Shown here: piece by piece, positions 59,886 to 64,000 of the stretch
Layout: each line of letters begins with the position of its first letter
Position numbering within the stretch: the first letter of the stretch is position 1
Assembly: GCF_002902345.1 (NCBI RefSeq)
Contig: NZ_PPQB01000005.1
Span: forward strand, 105,537 to 169,536
DNA length: 64,000 nt
Direction of reading: 5' to 3'
Origin: Staphylococcus arlettae
Lineage (GTDB): Bacteria > Bacillota > Bacilli > Staphylococcales > Staphylococcaceae
Made by a program: the position numbers and the translations under genes
The notes under the pieces: model-generated
Seen by the model: only the letters and a program-made list of their open reading frames with translations
Told to the model about the DNA's origin: nothing
Database searches by the model: none

Positions 59886-61247
59886 TTATTTTGCAGATTG
59901 ATTTAGCATTCGTTTGTAACGTAAATACATTAATGCAAGTATGATAAACCAAATTGGTGTTAAGAATACGGCTATTCTAGTATCAACATTGACAAATAAT
60001 AGGCAAAATACAAGGAAAAAGAACAGTAATATTGCATAGCCCATATATTTACCACCTTTTAATTTATATTGTGCTGTTTTATGTTGTTCTGGGTTGTGAC
60101 GATGATAATTAATATAAGCGATAGTAATCAATGCCCATACAACAATAAATAGTACGGTTGAAACGGTTGTTACATAAGTAAATACTGTTGTTGCATTTGG
60201 AACAATATAATTCAATAACGCTGCAATTAGTAATAACGCTGAAGAAACAATAATTGCGATGTGTGGAACACCGTTTTTATTCGTCTTAGTGAAAATAGGT
60301 GGTGCTTGTTCTTGATTAGATAGACCGAATAACATACGACTATTTGAAAATATTCCACTATTACAAGATGAAGCTGCAGCTGTTAAGACAACAAAATTAA
60401 TAATACCCGCTGCGAAAGGAATACCTACGATAGCAAATAATCTAACGAATGGACTTTCTTCAGGATTAACTTGCGCCCAAGGAATAATTGACATGATGAC
60501 AGCTAATGCTCCTACATAAAAGACTAAAATTCGTAATGGAACACTGTTGATCGCTTTGGGTATTGTTTTAGTTGGATCCTTTGTTTCACCTGCAGTCACA
60601 CCAATTAACTCTATTCCAACAAATGAGAATACCGCCATTTGGAAAGACATCATAAAACCGCTAATACCTTTAGGGAAAATCCCATTATTATAAAGGTTTG
60701 TCAGCGATGCATGTCCGAATTCTGTTTTATAAGCCATAACAATCATCACTATACCAACAATAATTAATGCAATAATGGTCACAATTTTGATAATGGCAAA
60801 CCAAAATTCAAGTTCACCGAATAAACGAGCGCTTAATAAGTTGAAAACCATTAACACAAGGACACAGAATAAAGCACTCACCCAGTTCGGTATTTCAGGA
60901 AACCAGAAACTTACATATTGAGCAACTGCAGTAACTTCAGCCATTCCAGTAATAATCCAGCATAGCCAATATGTCCATCCAGTGACGAACCCAGCAAAAG
61001 GTCCTATGTATTCATTCGTAACATCAGCAAAAGATTTAAAGCCGGTATTTGAAACTAAAATTTCGCCTAAGCCTCTCATAAACATGAAAAGCATGAAACC
61101 AATAATAATATAAGTCAATAAAATTGATGGACCGGTTAATGCTATGGTTTGACCTGCGCCAAGAAACAAGCCTGTACCTATCGCTCCCCCGATAGCAATA
61201 AGTTGGACATGTCGGCTATTTAATTCTCTATTTAGTTGTTGTGCCAT
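59886..61247 (-). CDS. APC-family amino acid permease (D-Ala/D-Ser/Gly type)
   Basis: A 453-residue, roughly 12-segment membrane transporter of the amino acid transporter (AAT) branch of the APC superfamily. The N-terminal signature RHVQLIAIGGAIGTGLFLGAG and the GFMLFMFMRGLGEILVSN, WTYWLCWIITGMAEVTAVAQY and SFVGIELIGVTAGETKDP motifs are those of CycA/AapA-like carriers, so D-alanine, D-serine and glycine are likely substrates; the exact specificity cannot be read. It is monocistronic, converges with pyk and diverges from citZ. GGGAG precedes the ATG on the minus strand. Confidence 0.92.
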   Translation of the reverse strand: MAQQLNRELNSRHVQLIAIGGAIGTGLFLGAGQTIALTGPSILLTYIIIGFMLFMFMRGLGEILVSNTGFKSFADVTNEYIGPFAGFVTGWTYWLCWIITGMAEVTAVAQYVSFWFPEIPNWVSALFCVLVLMVFNLLSARLFGELEFWFAIIKIVTIIALIIVGIVMIVMAYKTEFGHASLTNLYNNGIFPKGISGFMMSFQMAVFSFVGIELIGVTAGETKDPTKTIPKAINSVPLRILVFYVGALAVIMSIIPWAQVNPEESPFVRLFAIVGIPFAAGIINFVVLTAAASSCNSGIFSNSRMLFGLSNQEQAPPIFTKTNKNGVPHIAIIVSSALLLIAALLNYIVPNATTVFTYVTTVSTVLFIVVWALITIAYINYHRHNPEQHKTAQYKLKGGKYMGYAILLFFFLVFCLLFVNVDTRIAVFLTPIWFIILALMYLRYKRMLNQSAK

Positions 61248-61280
61248 AGTTTAAACTCCCTTAGTTTATTTGTGTTTATA

Positions 61281-61309
61281 ATTATGCTACTCAAAAGCGA
61301 ATAATACAA
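61281..61309 (-). promoter_or_regulatory. Predicted permease promoter
   Basis: Read on the minus strand: TTGTAT (61309-61304), 17-base spacer, CATAAT (61286-61281). Confidence 0.6.
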
Positions 61310-61359
61310 CTGTTTTTATAAGTATGTAGCAATTACATTTTAGTAAATCATTTTTTATT

Positions 61360-61377
61360 GTTATCAAAGATGATAAC
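61360..61377. promoter_or_regulatory. Operator-like inverted repeat between the permease gene and citZ
   Basis: GTTATCAAAGATGATAAC has perfect 7-base arms around a 4-base centre. It lies in the 351-base divergent gap, which otherwise holds the two promoters and the citZ cre site. Confidence 0.35.
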
Positions 61378-61521
61378 TATTTAAAAACCTATAAAAATTG
61401 AAGAAACCAGTAATTACTATTAAAATGGAGATATAGCAATCTACTATTTTGTGGAAAGTTGAAGATGTAAGTATGTAAAACTAATTTCTTATGAAATTAC
61501 TCAAGTATACAAACATGGGTA

Positions 61522-61550
61522 TTCACAAATTGTATTTGATTGGATATAAT
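61522..61550 (+). promoter_or_regulatory. citZ-icd promoter
   Basis: TTCACA (61522-61527), 17-base spacer, TATAAT (61545-61550); start near 61557, giving a leader of about 42 bases. Confidence 0.8.
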
Positions 61551-61555
61551 AATGT

Positions 61556-61570
61556 TTGTAAGCCATTTCA
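61556..61570. promoter_or_regulatory. cre site at the citZ start point
   Basis: TTGTAAGCCATTTCA matches the cre consensus at 14 of 15 positions and covers the predicted transcription start. Confidence 0.8.
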
Positions 61571-61598
61571 TAATGAAATAGAAAAGGGGAATTTTAAT

Positions 61599-62717
61599 AT
61601 GGCAAACATACAAAGAGGCTTGGAAGGGGTACTTGCTGCCGAAACAAAAGTAAGTTCAATCATTGATAGTCAATTAACATATGCGGGCTATGACATCGAT
61701 GATTTAGCTAATCATGCCGAATTTGAAGAAGTTGTATTCTTATTATGGCACTATAGGTTACCAAATAAAGAAGAGCTTAGTGAACTAAAATCTAAATTAT
61801 TTGAATATATGACATTAAATCCTAGAGTGTATAATCATTTCCAAGAGTACGCGACTGATGATGTACATCCTATGACAGCTTTAAGAACTTCTGTTTCATA
61901 TATTGCGCATTTTGATGAGCATGCTGAAGAGGAAGATGAAAGCCAAACAATGGAGCGTGCGATTCGAATTCAAGCAAAAATTGCTTCTTTAGTCACAGCT
62001 TTTGCAAGAGTACGAGAAGGAAAAGAACCTGTAAAACCAAGTGAAGACTTAAATTATGCGGGCAATTTCCTATACATGTTAAGAGGAGAACTTCCAACTG
62101 ATATCGAAGTTGAAGCATTTAACAAAGCGTTAGTTTTACACGCGGATCATGAATTTAATGCTTCTACATTTACAGCAAGATGTGCTGTATCATCATTATC
62201 AGATATGTATTCTGGTATCGTTGCTGCAGTAGGATCATTAAAAGGACCATTACACGGTGGGGCAAATGAACGTGTAATGAGTATGTTATCTGAAGTAAAA
62301 TCAGTGGATGAAGTTGATTCATATATTGATAAAAAGATTCAAAACAAAGAAAAAATAATGGGCTTCGGTCATCGTGTATATAAAGATGGCGACCCAAGAG
62401 CGAAATTCCTTAAAGAAATGAGTAAAAAAATCACTTCTGAAACAGGCCAAAGTGAATTGTTTGATATTTCTGTGAAAATCGCCGATAAAATGAAACAAGA
62501 AAAGAACTTAATTGCTAATGTTGATTTTTATAGTGCGACAGTGTACCACAGTTTAAATATCGATCATGATTTATTTACACCAATATTTGCGGTAAGCAGA
62601 ACATCAGGCTGGATTGCACACATTCTTGAACAGTATCAAGATAATAGAATCATGCGTCCACGTGCACAATATATTGGAGAAACAAACAGAACATACTTAC
62701 CGATAGAAGAACGATAA
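61599..62717 (+). CDS. citZ: Citrate synthase
   Basis: CitZ condenses acetyl-CoA and oxaloacetate at the entrance of the TCA cycle. The 372 residues match the type II-like short citrate synthases of Gram-positives: QRGLEGVLAAETKVSSID-like N-terminus, LHADHEFNASTFTARC (catalytic His), GPLHGGANERVM and MGFGHRVYKDGDPRAK (second catalytic His and CoA loop), and YSATVYHSLNIDHDLFTPIF. The start is the ATG at 61599: AAAAGGGG (61582-61589) precedes it, and the longer in-frame reading from 61491 would run through the promoter and cre site. icd follows after 41 bases. Confidence 0.97.
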   Translation: MANIQRGLEGVLAAETKVSSIIDSQLTYAGYDIDDLANHAEFEEVVFLLWHYRLPNKEELSELKSKLFEYMTLNPRVYNHFQEYATDDVHPMTALRTSVSYIAHFDEHAEEEDESQTMERAIRIQAKIASLVTAFARVREGKEPVKPSEDLNYAGNFLYMLRGELPTDIEVEAFNKALVLHADHEFNASTFTARCAVSSLSDMYSGIVAAVGSLKGPLHGGANERVMSMLSEVKSVDEVDSYIDKKIQNKEKIMGFGHRVYKDGDPRAKFLKEMSKKITSETGQSELFDISVKIADKMKQEKNLIANVDFYSATVYHSLNIDHDLFTPIFAVSRTSGWIAHILEQYQDNRIMRPRAQYIGETNRTYLPIEER

Positions 62718-62758
62718 TAAAAATAAATTATACACACTAAATTTGGAGGTTTTTTGAC

Positions 62759-64000
62759 ATGGCAGGAGACAAAATTGTAAAAAATAACGACGGGTTATCA
62801 GTACCTAACCAACCAATCATTCCATATATCATAGGTGACGGTATTGGACCAGACATTTGGAAAGCGGCAAGTCGTGTTATTGATGCAGCCGTTGAGAAAG
62901 CATACAATGGCGAAAAACAAATCGAATGGAAAGAAGTATTAGCTGGTCAAAAAGCTTATGATGAAACAGGTGAATGGTTACCTAAAGAAACGTTAGATAC
63001 TATTAACGAATACTTAATTGCTATTAAAGGGCCATTAACTACACCAATTGGTGGTGGGATTCGCTCTCTTAATGTAGCATTACGTCAAGAATTAGATCTA
63101 TTTACTTGTTTACGTCCAGTACGTTGGTTTAAAGGTGTACCATCACCTGTTAAACGTCCTGAAGATACAGATATGGTTATTTTCCGTGAAAATACTGAAG
63201 ATATTTATGCTGGTATTGAATTTAAAGAAGGTACTCCTGAAGTTAAAAAACTTGTAGATTTCTTACAAAATGAAATGGGTGCTACTAATATTCGTTTCCC
63301 AGAAACATCAGGTCTTGGTGTTAAACCAGTTTCAAAAGAAGGTACAGAACGTTTAGTTAGAGCTGCTATTCAGTATGCTTTAGACAATAACCGTAAATCA
63401 GTTACTTTAGTTCATAAAGGTAATATCATGAAATTTACAGAAGGTGCTTTCAAACAATGGGGTTATGATGTTGCACATAATGAATTTGCTGATAAAGTAT
63501 TTACTTGGCAACAATATGACCAAATCGTTGAAGATGAAGGCAAAGATAAAGCAAATGCAGCTCAAGAAGAAGCTGAAAAAGCTGGTAAGATTATTATTAA
63601 AGATTCAATTGCTGATATTTTCTTACAACAAATCCTAACACGTCCTGCAGATCATGACGTAGTAGCTACAATGAACCTTAATGGTGATTATGTATCAGAT
63701 GCATTAGCTGCACAAGTAGGCGGAATTGGTATTGCACCTGGTGCAAACATTAACTATGAAACTGGACATGCTATTTTCGAAGCAACACACGGTACAGCAC
63801 CAAAATATGCAGATTTAAATAAAGTAAATCCATCATCTGAATTATTAAGTGCAGTATTAATGTTAGAACATTTAGGTTGGCAAGAAGCAGCAGATAAGAT
63901 TACAGATTCAATTGAAAAAACAATTGCATCTAAAGTTGTAACATACGACTTTGCACGTTTAATGGACGGAGCTAAAGAAGTATCAACTTCTGCTTTTGCT
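62759..64000 (+). CDS. icd: Isocitrate dehydrogenase (NADP), 3' end outside window
   Basis: Icd oxidises isocitrate to 2-oxoglutarate. The visible 414 codons, open to the right edge, start with [19 protein letters not shown] and contain [12 protein letters not shown], the substrate-binding [14 protein letters not shown] with the regulatory-type serine, [33 protein letters not shown], and the cofactor-site region [13 protein letters not shown]. The family length is about 420 residues, so only a few codons are missing. GGAGG precedes the ATG, and the 41-base gap from citZ indicates one operon under the citZ promoter and cre site. Confidence 0.97.
   Translation, partial: MAGDKIVKNNDGLSVPNQPIIPYIIGDGIGPDIWKAASRVIDAAVEKAYNGEKQIEWKEVLAGQKAYDETGEWLPKETLDTINEYLIAIKGPLTTPIGGGIRSLNVALRQELDLFTCLRPVRWFKGVPSPVKRPEDTDMVIFRENTEDIYAGIEFKEGTPEVKKLVDFLQNEMGATNIRFPETSGLGVKPVSKEGTERLVRAAIQYALDNNRKSVTLVHKGNIMKFTEGAFKQWGYDVAHNEFADKVFTWQQYDQIVEDEGKDKANAAQEEAEKAGKIIIKDSIADIFLQQILTRPADHDVVATMNLNGDYVSDALAAQVGGIGIAPGANINYETGHAIFEATHGTAPKYADLNKVNPSSELLSAVLMLEHLGWQEAADKITDSIEKTIASKVVTYDFARLMDGAKEVSTSAFA

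Noticed and set aside
61491..61598. Longer N-terminus for citrate synthase from 61491
   Set aside because: It would contain the -35 and -10 boxes and the cre site; the ATG at 61599 has a good ribosome-binding site and gives the family length.

Overview
The window is a gene-dense, low-GC (about one third G+C by eye) segment of a Staphylococcus chromosome. Protein sequences and gene order from ytpQ/ytpR/FtsK-type translocase/murC through aroA-ccpA-acuCA-acsA-fhs-tyrS, serA, rpsD-ezrA-thiI, ackA, dnaE, accDA, pfkA-pyk and citZ-icd match the conserved staphylococcal core. Some genes are ones I do not expect at these positions in S. aureus: a spermidine acetyltransferase beside rpsD, and a secreted phytase-like protein after ackA. 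A coagulase-negative or other non-aureus species is therefore likely. I see no tRNA, rRNA, CRISPR array, insertion sequence or prophage, and no clearly broken gene. The last gene (icd) runs off the right edge.

Layout. 1-8.4 kb: ytpQ, ytpR, a soluble SftA-type DNA translocase, murC, then two general-stress-type genes (ytxG-like, ytxH-like) behind a good sigma-B promoter. 8.4-18 kb: aroA(G), ccpA, the acetate-activation module acuC-acuA divergent from acsA, fhs and the transglycosylase sgtA. 17.8-24.5 kb: tyrosine T-box and tyrS, htrA, a divergent acyltransferase, nagE and a HAD hydrolase. 24.8-33 kb: serA with a class V aminotransferase, an OsmC protein, a GDPD phosphodiesterase, speG, rpsD with a structured leader, a free-methionine-sulfoxide reductase and ezrA. 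33-41 kb: nifZ-thiI-sulfite exporter family, sppA, an RDD protein, tpx, a methyltransferase and ackA. 41-50 kb: phytase-like secreted protein, two universal stress proteins, ald, cutC-pepQ, an MBL hydrolase, ytoI and nrnA. 50-64 kb: dnaE, malic enzyme, accDA, pfkA-pyk, an amino-acid permease, citZ-icd.

The metabolic theme is the pyruvate/acetyl-CoA/TCA node and its carbon-catabolite control. The window encodes CcpA, both acetate kinase and acetyl-CoA synthetase (with its acetylase/deacetylase pair), glycolytic pfkA-pyk, malic enzyme, acetyl-CoA carboxylase and citrate synthase/isocitrate dehydrogenase. Near-perfect CcpA (cre) sites sit just downstream of the acsA and citZ promoters and upstream of the fhs promoter. 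CodY-like sites lie by the serA operon and acsA.

The least explained features are non-coding. An approximately 155-bp structured intergenic repeat occurs in two inverted copies (24.5 kb and 41.1 kb), both between convergent genes. A 95-nt nested hairpin lies between aroA and ccpA. A promoter for the methyltransferase-ackA unit is embedded in the upstream terminator so that its own transcripts should escape termination. All calls are by eye; no database search was run.
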